From NCBI RefSeq assembly GCF_932526225.1, contig NC_064047.1, positions 11,976,460 to 12,040,459 of the forward strand: a stretch of 64,000 nucleotides of DNA, written 5' to 3'. Every line of letters begins with the position of its first letter. The first letter of the stretch is position 1. The notes beneath the pieces were generated by a model, which worked only from the letters and a program-made list of their open reading frames with translations, ran no database searches and had not been told where the DNA came from. This DNA is from Nematostella vectensis (Eukaryota; Cnidaria; Anthozoa; Actiniaria; Edwardsiidae). This document shows, piece after piece, positions 48,501 through 59,699 of the stretch. The translations under genes were made by a program, and so were the position numbers.

Positions 48501-48573
48501 GTGTGACGTCTTTGCTGGCAAATACAGATTCACACCCGACGAAATGGAGGTATTTCACGAGGTGGTGGACTGA
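39517..48573 (+). CDS. TRIM-TLDc protein, copy C (complete)
   Basis: Exons 39517-39699, 40194-41106, 45440-45853 and 48248-48573; 1,836 nt with stop, 611 residues. RING, B-box 1, B-box 2 and coiled coil are nearly identical to copy B. TLDc motifs are WVRCFSAKRDGW, YVFGGYSDVAW, SFLFTLCNKNGY, GPVFGGDHDLFIADNAGG and FTPDEMEVFHEVVD. The 11-residue insertion of copy B is absent, so this probably shows the ancestral form. Exon 3 begins after TTGGGGCAG and is open through a short glutamine run (CAA/CAG), whose length differs by exactly one codon between copies, as expected of coding sequence. Function as proposed for copy B. Confidence 0.82.
41132..41184. repeat. Compound tetranucleotide microsatellite, unit C
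   Basis: GGTC, GGCA and GGTA repeats at the same place as in A and B, 53 bp. Confidence 0.95.
41185..44740 (-). pseudogene. Old LINE (RT) remnant, unit C (best preserved)
   Basis: Minus strand. 44740-43782 reads from the pre-RT part to FDFSKAFDTVPHHILCNKLAKYDINPYTKN, with the RT part open from 44231. 41547-41185 continues with WIMSFLCDRKQR, GVPQGTVLGPLLFSIMVND and IKYADD. Apart from the TIR element between them and the lost 5' region, the RT core is continuous. The clade is uncertain (CR1- or Jockey-like). Confidence 0.8.
41548..43779. mobile_element. Composite TIR element, unit C
   Basis: 2,232 bp, same structure and insertion site as in B, with module cores at 42027-42168 and 43617-43758. 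The flanking CA is duplicated (41546-41547 and 43780-43781). Confidence 0.75.
46261..46692. repeat. 48-bp minisatellite, 9 copies, unit C
   Basis: Same locus and unit as in A and B. 432 bp is exactly nine periods. Confidence 0.95.
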
Positions 48574-49492
48574 ATACAGCTCTGAGCGTCTGTAAAGTGA
48601 CAATAGACATAAAGACGTGTAAATATTTGTTAGTTGGTACTGTGTCATGAGAATAATGTATTTTGAATAACGCTTCACCATCTTGTGATGTGACCCGCGG
48701 TGCATCTTGGGTAGCATGTAAATCACAAAATATCACATGCTGTGAAAACCCCGCTAGCGAGGGTTACGGCACACTTTACTTTAGTCCAACCTTATTTAAA
48801 AACGTGTACATCTCGAGTTTATATATATCCGAATTTTATAACACAAATGCAAATAGTAAATTTTAATAATTATTCCTATAAGCTGTTAGAAACAATATGT
48901 TGTTTGGTCTAGATAACCACGTACAAGTTGTGTGTGTGTTTTTTACTTCTTTTTTAAAAATTAAGAACGATGCCTAACCCGTGTGTCTTTGCGTAGAGGG
49001 AAGGGGAAGGGACTCCGATATTAGCAAGGTACAAGGCGAGGAAGTGCAATCAGAATTTATTAGATGGCTCCTGGGGGTAAATAAATATTGAAGCTCAAAT
49101 GCGTGCCTGGTGGAGGCTGGTTGACTCCCTTTGCGAACTCAAGCAAAATGCAGAGCATTGAAATATTGGGGGTTCTAAGAAATTCAGACCGTACGAAACT
49201 TTCTAATGTAGCGATGCACGACTCTTTATGACGCGGAAAAAAAGAATTTTAAAAACACACAATTAAATATATTTAAGGTATGGTAAACCACACCCGACGC
49301 AGAAATACCAATAAATCTTATAAGACAGAGTCTGACATATATAGAACAACAAGTTAAATGAAATTAATAACTATGAATAGAAAGACCCTCGACATAAAAC
49401 CAAATTGAGAACATTAAGGAAATTTAAGAGCGTTCACATTATCTCTCCCAAGTTAAAATCGCAGAATTGCGTTCACAAAGTTTATGCCCAGT

Positions 49493-49660
49493 GCACACTA
49501 GCGACATATCGACGTTACGACATGGGCGCGCGCACTCTTATCTTCGACATAACGACATAAGATTAAAAAAACATGTTTTTTCTTTTATGTCCTGATGTCC
49601 ATGTTGTTATGACGGGCTAAACATAGTGCGCGCGCCCATGTTGTTATGTTGCTAGTGTGC
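49493..49660. mobile_element. MITE with long terminal inverted repeats, unit C
   Basis: Same element as in A and B; the right arm has one further change (CATGTTGTTATG). Confidence 0.85.
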
Positions 49661-50437
49661 ATTATTAAGCAACCACAAACTAGCTATCAAAACAGGACGA
49701 CACAAAACCCCTGAACGAAAAACGTGCCCAATATGCTTGGTCAAAGTCGAGGACAAGGAACAACACTGATAAAATGCCCGGCATATAATGAATTAAAGGA
49801 ATGAATAAATATATGTTTTTTTTTTTAAATTCGCAACAAAACAGATTTGAAAGCGATTGCTCAGTTTGAACCAGGAGAGCGCGACAAAAGAAATAGTTCA
49901 ATTTTTTTGGGAAGCAACAAAAATAAGGGAAAGTGCGTTGTAATTAGATCTATAATGACATCGCTACAAAGTAAGATGATGAAAAACATCAGGGATAGGA
50001 GAACGACTTGAATACCTGCTGTCTTTTTTAATATGAATGTATTCGGCAAAACCCGTGAATCAAAGATGAAAAGGTGCCCAATAAAATTATTGAATTGGAT
50101 GACGGGGGGGGGGGGGGGGGTCTGTTCGCTTCTATCGTGTTCGATATGTGACTGCTGAGCTCGCGCGCCTTGCTTGACAGGAGGCGGAACAGAAAAACAG
50201 ATTTGGCGTGTGATGAAAAACGAGAAACAAATGAGACATTCCTTGGAAAAGTAGATTGGACATCAGTTCGGGCAACAAAACAAAACTTTAAAGAGTAGCA
50301 GTATTTGAAACATGACTAGCTTGAATTGTAAAGACCGCCCCACAACACACTTGTAAACTTGCAATGCAACGGTGTTTTCGCGTTTTCTGTAAGCGTATAT
50401 AAATTCGTGGATGAATAAAGTTGCATATCTGTACCCT

Positions 50438-50541
50438 GTTGTTGTGGTGGAGTGGCCTCTCTATAAAATTATACCACTTGTGAGGGTGGTTGTTGTGGTG
50501 GAGTGGCCTCTCTATAAAATTATACCACTTGTGAGGGTGGT
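50438..50541. repeat. 51-bp minisatellite, 2 copies, unit C
   Basis: Shortest allele of the array, with the same left flank (TGAATAAAGTTGCATATCTG). The right flank joins directly to TAATGTCACCAGCTTACTTC. Confidence 0.95.
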
Positions 50542-50767
50542 AATGTCACCAGCTTACTTCCGGTAGATTACGTAACTATCTCCAATCATTTGTAATGGTA
50601 CGCGAAAAATATTACAAAATTGTAAAAGCAGTGTGCCTATTAGAAGTTTCTTTGAGGAGGTGACTGATAATTTAGAGCGCATGGTCTGTTAAATAGCGCG
50701 GATTCTAATAGATTCTTTCGTTTTTCGCCGGTTGAGGTTTCCGTCTGCCAACAGTGAGCTTTCAAAC

Positions 50768-51320
50768 AGTGAAATTTTCCAATGCTGCTTTAACTAGACG
50801 AGTATTCCAGGGGTATAGAATTATCGGCTATCGCTTTTTTGGGGCAGTGAAATTTTCCAATGCTGCTTTGACTAGACGAGTATTCCAGGGGTATAGAATT
50901 ATCGGTTATGGCTTTTTGGGGCAGTGAAATTTTCCAATGCTGCTTTAACTAGACTACTATTCCAGGGGTATAGAATTATCGGTTATCGCTTTTTGGGGCA
51001 GTGAAATTTTCCAATGCTCCTTTAACTAGACGAGTATTTCAGGGGTATAGAATTATCGGCTATCGCTTTTTGGGGCAGTGAAATTTTCCAATGCTGCTTT
51101 AACTAGACGAGTATTCCAGGGGTATAGAATTATCGGTTATCGCTTTTTGGGGCAGTGAAATTTTCCAATGCTGCTTTAACTAGACGAGTATTACAGGGGT
51201 ATCGAATTATCGGTTATCGCTTTTTGGGGCATTGAAATTTTCCAATGCTGCTTTAACTAGACGAGTATTCCAGGGGTATAGAATTATCGGCTATCGCTTT
51301 TTGGGGCAGTGAAATTTTCC
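50768..51320. repeat. 77-bp tandem repeat, about 7 copies, unit C
   Basis: Seven units with scattered substitutions, after which the unit C homology ends at GTGAAATTTTCC. No hammerhead monomer follows. Confidence 0.93.
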
Positions 51321-52310
51321 TGGAGCTCTGCCATCCCATGCACCCTCTGTTGTGCTATTACTTCATGCGCGAATATTTATTCGGCTGAAATCTTTACCGT
51401 TTTTTTTTTGTCAGAATGGCTTTGTTTTCTAAAAATTTTGCTCTTGCTTTTCCTATTTTTGTTGGTATTTGTCAACCCCCCCACACTTTAAATATCAAAA
51501 AGTCTATCCCTTAACATAATATAAACACACATTTGCATTTTTCTAGAATAACCCGGTCATGCCTATCGTAAATAGGGACATTCGCTATAAATCACGACAA
51601 GTGTCCCAGTTTTGTAAATGATACTAATACTCAGACAATATAATTCACTGATTATCGAACCTGGCTAATATTTCTCCTACCTCATATCTTTAAACCCTAA
51701 GCATTTAAATACATCTTCTAGTGACTTTAAATAATACAACACACGCACATGAATATTGGCCCTTCTTATCGCGCTGTTTTTGACACTAATGACTAATGAG
51801 AGAGAGTTTAAAAATTGAAATATCTTAAAAATTGCTTTGACCATCCACAATGTGCTATCACATTGTATTATTTCCTTTGTTGATAACATTTATTATTTTA
51901 TTCACATAAGTGCAAAGTAAACAACAATATCTATTTATGCTATCATATGTAAAACCCGCCCCTACATACTCTGCCAAAAAAATAATTGGCGTCCCAACAA
52001 TATCCGTTACAATAACATTAACAATACTTATAACATGATAACTATCGCGACCAGAGGAGCTTATTTCCTCAGCTATGCATAATACAGCTTGAAAAAGAGT
52101 GGTCAGTTCTTACAAAAGCTCATCACACCGTCTTTGATAAACTTGATAAAGTTACTTTCATCTTGCAAAATAACTTCAGGAATGCTTCCCAGTTTTATTT
52201 GACGAGTTAGTATACAAATGGTGCACTGGGGTAGTAGTGCGTTACTCCCCTGGGGGTCTGTAGCGCATATTGCTAATCGAGCATACTTTACGAAGTCCTC
52301 ATTAGCAACC
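51321..52310. other. Unique sequence without recognisable gene
   Basis: AT-rich DNA to the right of the duplication break. No convincing exon, RNA gene or transposon domain. Open frames are 60-70 codons at most and show no motifs. Confidence 0.4.
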
Positions 52311-52373
52311 TAGCGAAAAACAACTGACGAAGGTCTCTTCATTAAGAGTGCGAAACCGGTCTTGTAAACGCTA
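52311..52373 (+). ncRNA. Isolated, degenerate hammerhead-like motif
   Basis: CTGACGA (52324-52330), GAAA (52352-52355), palindromic stem III ACCGGT, and GTC ending at 52361. Stem I pairs ACAA with TTGT and, across an A-rich internal loop, TAGCG (52311-52315) with CGCTA (52369-52373). Stem II is weak: CTCTT/AAGAG pairs at its tip, but there are mismatches next to the core and an extra A after CTGACGA. It may be a decayed ribozyme from a Penelope-like or retrozyme element, or chance. Confidence 0.45.
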
Positions 52374-53319
52374 TAACCGCCCGCCGATTTTTCATCAAAC
52401 GATGACATCGGAAGGCACCTTAGACGAGATGAGCGAGCCCTCAGAAAAAGCCAGATTTAGCCAAAGTGCACTTTGAATTCTACCAGTTACAGTGGCGATT
52501 CTCGGCAGCCTCAAATCTTCCTGTTTGATTTTAAGAAATCTATTAAAACAGGAGTGAGCTGTACTGCAGATATGTCCTAAATAACTCTAAGAAACTTAAC
52601 ATGCACAAAGAAAGCGCTTATGTCAGGTCGAGCAACGCTCCTATAGACGTGAAACATTAAAGAACGACAAATTCCACCACAAAGACATATAATATGTCTC
52701 CTAAGGCTTTTGTCACCTCATAAACCACGTCTAGCGTATATGGTCCTCCGTAGATCTATTTCTGCGGCATATAACGCTCAAGCAAAAGTGTAATCTCAAA
52801 GACACTACGCACTTTATTTACTTCATCAGAAGTATATAAAAGGGCGAAAGATTCATTGATTTAAATATCTTTGATGTCCATAGCTTACTGAAACTTTTCA
52901 GTACACGCATTCTCTTCTCTTGCCACCCTCTTAGTTATAAGAAGGGTTTGTGTCTAGGGAGATGGCCTACGTCCGTTGAGAACAAATTTCCCACTTGCCA
53001 CCTTCTAAGCAGAAATCCGCAACGGTTACGGGATTTCACAACATACATAACGGCGAGTGTTCAATTCACGGACAGGCAAAATGCGTTTTGAGGCAAACAT
53101 GGCATCTAATAAACGAATCTTAACATTTTGTCATGAGGTTCCACCCGGCTAAACAGAATCTTCTAAAGATTCTTATAAAAAACTGGCAACTTATCACGGA
53201 TCTCAGCCTCATACGGCTAGAATCTTTAATGAACCTATAGTCTCTTATAGAAAGGAGAAACCGCTTATAGACTTTTAAGTCAGAGCGACAATCTCCCATA
53301 AAGGACTAGGTATCAAAGC
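52374..53319. other. Intergenic sequence, nothing recognised
   Basis: No frame with family resemblance on either strand. It ends where the Gypsy integrase fragment begins. Confidence 0.4.
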
Positions 53320-55423
53320 AGATTTATTTACAATTGTGGCGGGTGTGGCTGTTGGCAATATTACACAACAATTCCCTGCCCTCATCGTGATGAATTCTGG
53401 ATGGAAACCCGAACCGAGGTATTAAATCATCATAGATCTTCTTCGCCACCGTCGGGGCCGACTTGTTTCTTGTTGGGTAGGCCTGACAGAATCTTGTTAA
53501 GTGGTCCACGAAAAGCAAGATGTACACATTTCCACGGGAACTTTTCTCTAGATGGAGGAAATCAATGGCAATAATCTCCAAGGGTGCAGCTCTTCATAAA
53601 CTAGCGATTTTAATTTTGATGGGAGGACCAACTGTCTTTTTGTCTTTGTTTCTCGCCAAAGTGTTCCGTCGCCATGGTTATGGAGCCTACTTAGTTGCCT
53701 TAAGAGTACGTACTTCGCTGTCCCAATACTTCCGGTCCTTAGGGGATGGATGCAGTCCTTTCAGCTTGTACTCCATGACTTTCTCGATAACCGGGTCCTC
53801 TTGTTGGTGTTTTAGTATCTCATTTGGCGTCATTTTTTGAATCGTAGTTGCGTCGTAATTGGTTCCGCGCTTACTTCGCCATACCTTGAGGTGACTGTGT
53901 TGACCCACGGACTATTGTTTTCTCGGTCTTCACTCAAAGGCTGCATCGCTGCCATCACACTCGCTCTGTCCATTTCTTCAGTGCAACAGGTCATCAATTC
54001 TTCCGGCTCTAGTGGTAGTCTAGACAGCGTATCTGCGTCGATGTTCATCGTCCCCGGGCGGTACTTGATAGTGAAGTTATAGTCCGCTAACTCCGCTACC
54101 CACCGGTGACCTGTTGCGTTAAGCTTAGCCGTGGTTAACATATAGGTCAATGGGTTGTTGTCTGTGTAGATTGTGAATGAAGGCGCATAGCAAAGGTAGT
54201 CTCGAAACTTCTCCGTAATGGCCTATTTAAGAGCGAGGAACTATAGCTTTCCTGCGTGGAGGTGATAGTTCCTCTCTGCGGCCGTTAATGTCCTTAAAGC
54301 ATATCCCAGAACCCTGAGACCGAATGTTTGCTGCTGATAAAGTACGGCGCCGAGACCGTCTTTAGACGCGTCAGTATGCAATATGAAAGGCTTCTCTGGA
54401 AAGTCTGGAAAGGCCATAACAGGCGGGGATGCCAGCTGGGAAATCAGAAATTCAAGTTTCTGCTGGTGACACGGAAGCCAGTTAACTGGATGCTTGTGTT
54501 CTTACCTGACACAGACTTTCTTCTCTGGTACATCTGGTCCTGGACTTCCTCGGGGGGTGACAGTAAGTCGTACAGTGATTTGGCATGACGCGAGAAGTCC
54601 TTTGATATACTGTCGATAATATCCAAGGAAACCCAGAATCTTTCTCAGCTCGCCCACAATGGCTGGCCTTTTCTCTATCAGTGCATTGATAGCAGCTGTG
54701 TCCGCCGGATCCATACTATAACCACTTGCTGATATGATTATCCTAATGCTGATATGATTCTCCTAAGTATCTCACCTTTCGCCTAAATAGTTCGCATTTA
54801 GACGGTTTTAGTTGATACCGTGCTTCTTAAGGTATTAAAATACCTGCTTTATATCAGCCAAATGCTGGGAAAACGTCTTTCTATATACCAATACATCGTC
54901 CAGGCATTCTGATTCTATTTCTTGGGATGCCAATAATACTTTCTGTCTCAGATCAAGCAAAATGACAAGAAAATCTTAAGGGGACTCACTAGAGGCTTGG
55001 ACGGCTGTTGTCAGCTGTGAATACAGCTCGGTGGCACTTTTCTCCTGGTAATGTGCCCTCAACATTCTTCTTGTCTGGACTAAATTCAAACCCTGTTTAC
55101 CCGTTCTCAAACAAAGACCTGGGTTAACTGCTTTTCTGACAGCTCCCATAATTTCTTTCTCAGTATACCCATTACTTGTGCCTGCTTTAATTTGATGTAC
55201 TAGACTTGAAAAGCTGAGGTGATCTTTATTGAGCCAATCTGACCGGCAATCTTAAACTCTCTTCGCATAGAAAACTGAGGCTTTCATTCAACAAATTCTT
55301 CACTGCTTCCAAAATAGCCTGTAATTTATCAACTTCCAATTCCTCCTTGTCCAGGTAATTGGTAATTGCCTGTATTACTTGTAATGGATTTCTCTTCCGG
55401 TCGCCTTTACTGATATAACACAT
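53320..55423 (-). pseudogene. Ty3/Gypsy-type gag-pol relic
   Basis: Read on the minus strand with several frameshifts and stops. The gag-like part (55423 to about 54950) has ITNYLDKEELEVDKL, GYTEKEIMGAVRKAVNPGL and MLRAHYQEKSATELY. It then passes straight to the RT active-site region (LDDVLVYRKTFSQHL, about 54905), so the first half of RT and the protease are missing. MDPADTAAINAL and RKILGFLGYYRQYI (54714-54640) are the RT thumb. WVAELADYNFTIKYRPG and NIDADTLSRLP (about 54110-54000) mark the end of RNase H. IIAIDFLHLEKSS...LLFVDHLTRF (53581 onward) is the integrase core. A dead element. Confidence 0.85.
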
Positions 55424-55590
55424 TTTTTTATAACTTTATTGTCTGTATTACACCGTAAAAACTTGATCCGGCTATATCAGGGGAAAACGTCGTGCGCGTG
55501 TTTGATCGTTCGATTCCTATACGATTATTCGGGGCTTTAATCACTGTTTTGCTCTAGTTTTATCAGGTTACAGAGTTAATTAATATAAAG
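55378..55590 (-). repeat. Leader-like direct repeat, copy 1
   Basis: About 210 bp also found at 59268-59515, with shared strings such as ATAACTTTATTGTCTGTATT, CTTGATCCGGCTATATCAGG and GTCGTGCGCGTGTTTGATCG. Here it lies upstream of the Gypsy-type gag on the minus strand, and overlaps its first codons. Confidence 0.85.
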
Positions 55591-55599
55591 ATTTAGGCA

Positions 55600-56495
55600 C
55601 TGCCTAAAAGCGGAGCCAGCATGACTTTTTTTCAGCATAAACTTGTGTAGAATCCCCCTTCTCTGCACTTTCATTATGCATCATGTTCCTCCACCCACAA
55701 AAACGGCACAATATGTTAAACATATAAAGATTGCATGTTCTATAAATACTGCAATCATTATTAAAAGGTGTCCGTCTAGGGAATAAAAGCATTTATTGAC
55801 ATTACTAAGGATATCATTAACTAAACTATACTTGATAGACAACTGATACAGCAAAATTAGCAAAATAAATTTATGCTTTGATTAACAGGGAAGGCTTTCA
55901 GGTGTGAAGGGAGGTCATATTTATTTTAAAACGAGGATCAATTATAAAAGTTTCTCACAAAAAACTGGGTGCTATTTTATTCTCTACAAAATTAAAAACA
56001 ATAAACAAATACATTACAAATTGCTATACATTAATTATATCAGCAAATCACACATAGTGGATTTGAGGTAAAAGTACTCATTCCCTGCCTGTACTGTCCC
56101 AATTTCTTTTACTTTTTTAAATTACTTTACTTAACTTGCAAAGATAGGGCTTTATCATTTTCTTATTCTTGAGTAAGTTTTAAAGTAAGCAAATATTAGA
56201 AAAATATCTTCAACCTTCTCTCTTATGCTTTAAAATGTAACTTTGCTAAGGGTGAATTAAAGCTAAAACATAATAAGAATAGGAACATCCACAAAATATT
56301 AAATGCATTCTTCGCATCCCTTACGTGAATGTTTGTGTTAGTTAATTTACCTTCACACAATTGATAATACTTTGCTAAAATAGTATATTAGTGTTAATGT
56401 AATGTTATTTACCTAGAAGTAACGTAAAGTAAACACTTAAGGATACTGTAGACCCGAGCGGTAATTACCCCGATCGTCCTGGCAAAACGCGATAA
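55600..56495. other. AT-rich stretch without recognisable feature
   Basis: No coding, RNA or repeat signal that I can support. It may hold introns of the + strand gene that ends at 57428. Confidence 0.4.
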
Positions 56496-57428
56496 ATTTT
56501 AAGTGCTTTTGTCTGGTCCAAAGTGCTTAAACTTAAACAAGAGGTAAAAAACCTGAAAAGAAAACTCAAGGTGAGTTTACACCGTGTGATTATGCTGAAG
56601 TTGCAATACTTATGACAAAAACGAAATGGTTGTTATTGGTTAAACGGCGGCTTCGATATTCTGAATCCACTCCCTGGATATGAGGAATTTGGCTCTCAAA
56701 CATAGGAAATATTTAGGCACAAATTCAAATTATGTCATTCGGTACTTTTCTCCTGCCCGGCCTGGATTTTATGATTTTGGTAATTATGTATCATATATTA
56801 GTAGCCGAATGCAGTGAATATAACACTATCAGCAAGTAGTTTTGGATTTTTAAAGGCTGTTACTGTGCGGTTTTTGCACATTGTAATAGTCCTCTCCGCT
56901 GTTATCACATAGAGAATATTAAGTGTTCTTTTTTGTATTTTTATAGGTTTACAAAGATGTTCCTGCAGAGGATCAGCCCAGTCCAGTGGTACGTCGATAA
57001 AACATCAAACAAACAATATAACCGGAACATAGAACTCGTATAGACTATATACATGCCTGATTGCTTATACATTGATTTTAGTTGTTTTCAATTAATTGTT
57101 CAATTTATTATTTACAGTCACAACAAAAGCAGAAAATTAAATATCTGTCAAAGCCCCTGGAAGGGGTGAAGAGGCTCCTGTCAGACCTCTTTACCGAAGA
57201 AGAGCTCATGCGGTGCACACTGAAGGGGAAGGGAAGGTCCAGAGGGATGCCCTGGACCAGCAACAAGATGCAGATAATTTATGGTAAGTCACAACAGTGC
57301 GAGAAATGCAGAAAGGTATCACTTACTTAACTGCAACTACCATTATTTTTGCAGGTGCAATGAGGGCAAATTACGAAATGACTGATGAGAAAATGGACCA
57401 GCTGATTAGAAATCAGCAAAATCCTTAA
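56496..57428 (+). CDS. 3' exons of a small gene with BEN-like C-terminus
   Basis: Four short exons with good splice sites join in frame. About 56496-56570 gives KLKQEVKNLKRKLK, coiled-coil-like, donor CAAG/GTGAGT; its left boundary is uncertain. 56947-56988 gives VYKDVPAEDQPSPV. 57118-57283 gives YLSKPLEGVKRLLSDLFTEE, then ELMRCTLKGKGRSRGMPW and NKMQIIYG. 57355-57428 gives MRANYEMTDEKMDQLIRN and stops after QQNP. The pattern LLSDLFTEEELMRCTLKGKG...NKMQII resembles the C-terminal BEN domain, which binds DNA or chromatin proteins. The similarity is remembered, not computed. Upstream exons, if any, were not found, so the gene is partial here. It lies between retroelements and could be a host gene or a relic; the intact frame over three junctions favours a real gene. 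Confidence 0.65.
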
Positions 57429-57779
57429 AAGACAAAACCAAAAAATTCCTTAAGTAAAGCTAAGTGAAATGTCCATTAATGGTCCATTAATAATCATAGA
57501 GATATTTTAGCTTGCCTTGCAATTTTTGTTGTATACCAACTTTTTGTCGAATTTGGTTTTGTCTTTTAACGATTTTTGCTGATTTCTATAACGTTATAGA
57601 AGTCACTGTTCACGTTGTATCCGAAAATTATAAAGTTGATTATCAAATTTTGAGATAATTGTAAATTTGTTCTGTATTCTAAAAATAAAATTATTTGCTG
57701 GAAAATATTGCTAGCTATTTGTAATAAATTACCGGATATCCAAGAAAAGCGTATAATATTCTGCAAAATGACAATATTT

Positions 57780-58165
57780 CAATAACAATAACCTCAATTT
57801 CCTTCAATTCCGAAAAATCTAATAATATCCGATTATGCATTCACTAAAATCAAAGAAAATCCAATATTGTCTAAGAATATCGTTCTTTATCGCAAAAGGA
57901 ACAACGCATCTATGCATTCCCTGTCACATTAATGCATATTCCAAAAATCGCATTATATCCAATTGGATATTCCAGAATATCGTAGAAAATCCTGTTTAAA
58001 GTAAGACTATGCCTTTTGAGATATCCTAGAATATCCTGGAATATCGGTCCAAATTTACCGTGAAAATTCACACCTTGAATATCCTAGGAAATCGCAGGAT
58101 GTTCTAAGATGAATATCGTGAGATATTCAAGGATATTACAGAAAGTCTTGGAATATCCCAGTTTC
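57780..58165. repeat. Degenerate GAATATCC-rich region
   Basis: Many copies of GAATATC, ATATCC and GGATATT occur on both strands with irregular spacing (for example CCTAGAATATCCTGGAATATC near 58028). It ends at the BEL/Pao gag fragment. Confidence 0.55.
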
Positions 58166-59320
58166 ATTTCGCACGGGAGGTGCCGCGAGAGAAGTAAGCA
58201 TCGAGCAAGGTCTCGTCTTCATTGTCTCTTTCCTCATCAGTCGTAAGCCACCTTCGACCAATCTACTCCAGCGATTTATTAGGTACCCGGGGATCTTCTG
58301 AACCAGCCTCTTGTTCTCTTCTGGGTCGTTAAGCACGTTCAGAAATTGTGAGGCTGACATGGCTGGCTCGCTTGTTCTAGGAAGTCTGAAAACTTCCGTA
58401 GGCTGACGCCGTCGTTCGCCTGCACTCTTGGCCACTCGTGTAGTCTATGTCGATATGGGTCGGCCAGAAAGTACGGGTTGCCATAGCGGCGAGTGAGCAT
58501 TTCCTTTGCTCGATCGCTAGACGATGGTGTACATTGCGTTATAAAACCCGAAGTCGCTTCCTTAGCTTCGCCGGCCGCATATCTTCCGAGTACAAACGTT
58601 CCTCCGCGTTACTAGACTGACGCTCTACAATGTTCTCAAAAGCCCTTAGACACCTCGGAAACTCTAATTGGTTCCCCCTAAAGATCTTTGGCTCGGGAAG
58701 AGGGAGCCTGTGGCGCGAGTTTCGCTCTGCGAGGAGGTCAGCTAAACGTGTTATCGAGTCAGTGTTCTCTGCGGGAGGGACAGTATATTGCTCGATAGAG
58801 GTACACGAGAATCGGTTTGTGATAGAGGTAGAAGTGGTCTTTTTGAATTATGGAGAACCCTTGGCTCGGAATTAACTTGACTTGCGGGGTGATCGGAATT
58901 CGGGTTGGATAAATCGAGCGTTTTTGTACTGCCGGAAATAGAACGTAGCTGTTCCTCTAAATAATCATGTAAGCGGTCGGCGGCGTTCCCCGTAATCTGC
59001 TCGGGATTCTGTGCTTCGCTTTCGACTTTCTCGATAGCCTGTAGTTCGGCTCTTGTCGCTGCTAACTCTTTGAGTATTTCGATTTGTTTGAGTTCTTTCG
59101 TTTTCCCCCATTTAAACATGTCAATGTCTAATCTAGCTGCTTTAGCGGCGATATCCGCTCGGTAATTTAGAGACCCATTGCAGGTGCGCGTCTCGATGTG
59201 CGGCTTGCCCTTGACCGGTGGAACCCAGCAATGCTCGGTGCCTTTCGAGAGGACAAGGGACAAGTTTTTACTGTAATGGATTTCCCTTCCGGTCGCCTTC
59301 ACTGGTATAACACATGACAC
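58136..59320 (-). pseudogene. BEL/Pao gag fragment
   Basis: Minus strand, starting with ATG at 59320 (MSCVIPVKATGREIHYSK), a helical segment KELKQIEILKELAATRAELQ, then in a second frame GRYAAGEAKEATSGFI, DRAKEMLTRRYGNPYFLADP and YRHRLHEW (about 58600-58430). A third frame has MSASQFLNVLNDPEENKRLV and GYLINRWSRLVEGGLR (58435-58136). These are typical of BEL/Pao gag. At least two frameshifts are needed, and the rest of gag is missing after 58136. Confidence 0.85.
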
Positions 59321-59515
59321 GACACCGACTTGAACCCAATTTGCCTTTTTTTCATTTTTTTATAACTTTATTGTCTGTATTACACCGTACAAACTTGATC
59401 CGGCTATATCAGGAGAAATCGTCGTGCGCGTGTTTGATCGTTTGATTCGTGTACGATATGCGGGGCTTAGCACTGCCTGGCTCTAATTTTATCAGGTTAC
59501 AGAGTTAATTATTAT
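59268..59515 (-). repeat. Leader-like direct repeat, copy 2
   Basis: Homologous to 55378-55590, here between the primer-binding site and the gag start of the BEL/Pao copy. It contains about 35 extra bases (59313-59347) around the ATG. Confidence 0.85.
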
Positions 59516-59680
59516 CTAGTACTGTTCGCTACATTACTGCTAATTTTCCCTTCTTTTCAGGTTTTTGGATGGTTTATTCGTTACACAGTTCAGTTAATTT
59601 CTATTCGCTCAAAGAGCACAGTTTAAGTCTCACCGTGTTTTCTAATTCTTTTGCCATAATGCTTCTTACTCACCTAAATC

Positions 59681-59698
59681 ACGCTCTGAGTCGCCAAT
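59681..59698 (-). other. Probable tRNA primer-binding site of BEL/Pao element
   Basis: On the minus strand TGGCGACTCAGAGCGTGA begins a few bases after the LTR end, at the place and with the TGG start expected of a primer-binding site. The tRNA is not identified. Confidence 0.65.
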
Positions 59699-59699
59699 A

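Larger units (their letters stand above)
39761..51320. repeat. Segmental duplication unit C (3'-truncated)
   Basis: Third copy. It follows A and B through the TLDc exons, the MITE, two 51-bp units and seven 77-bp units, then similarity stops at about 51320. The hammerhead array and the region upstream of a next RING exon are missing. Sequence to the right is unique within the window. Confidence 0.88.
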
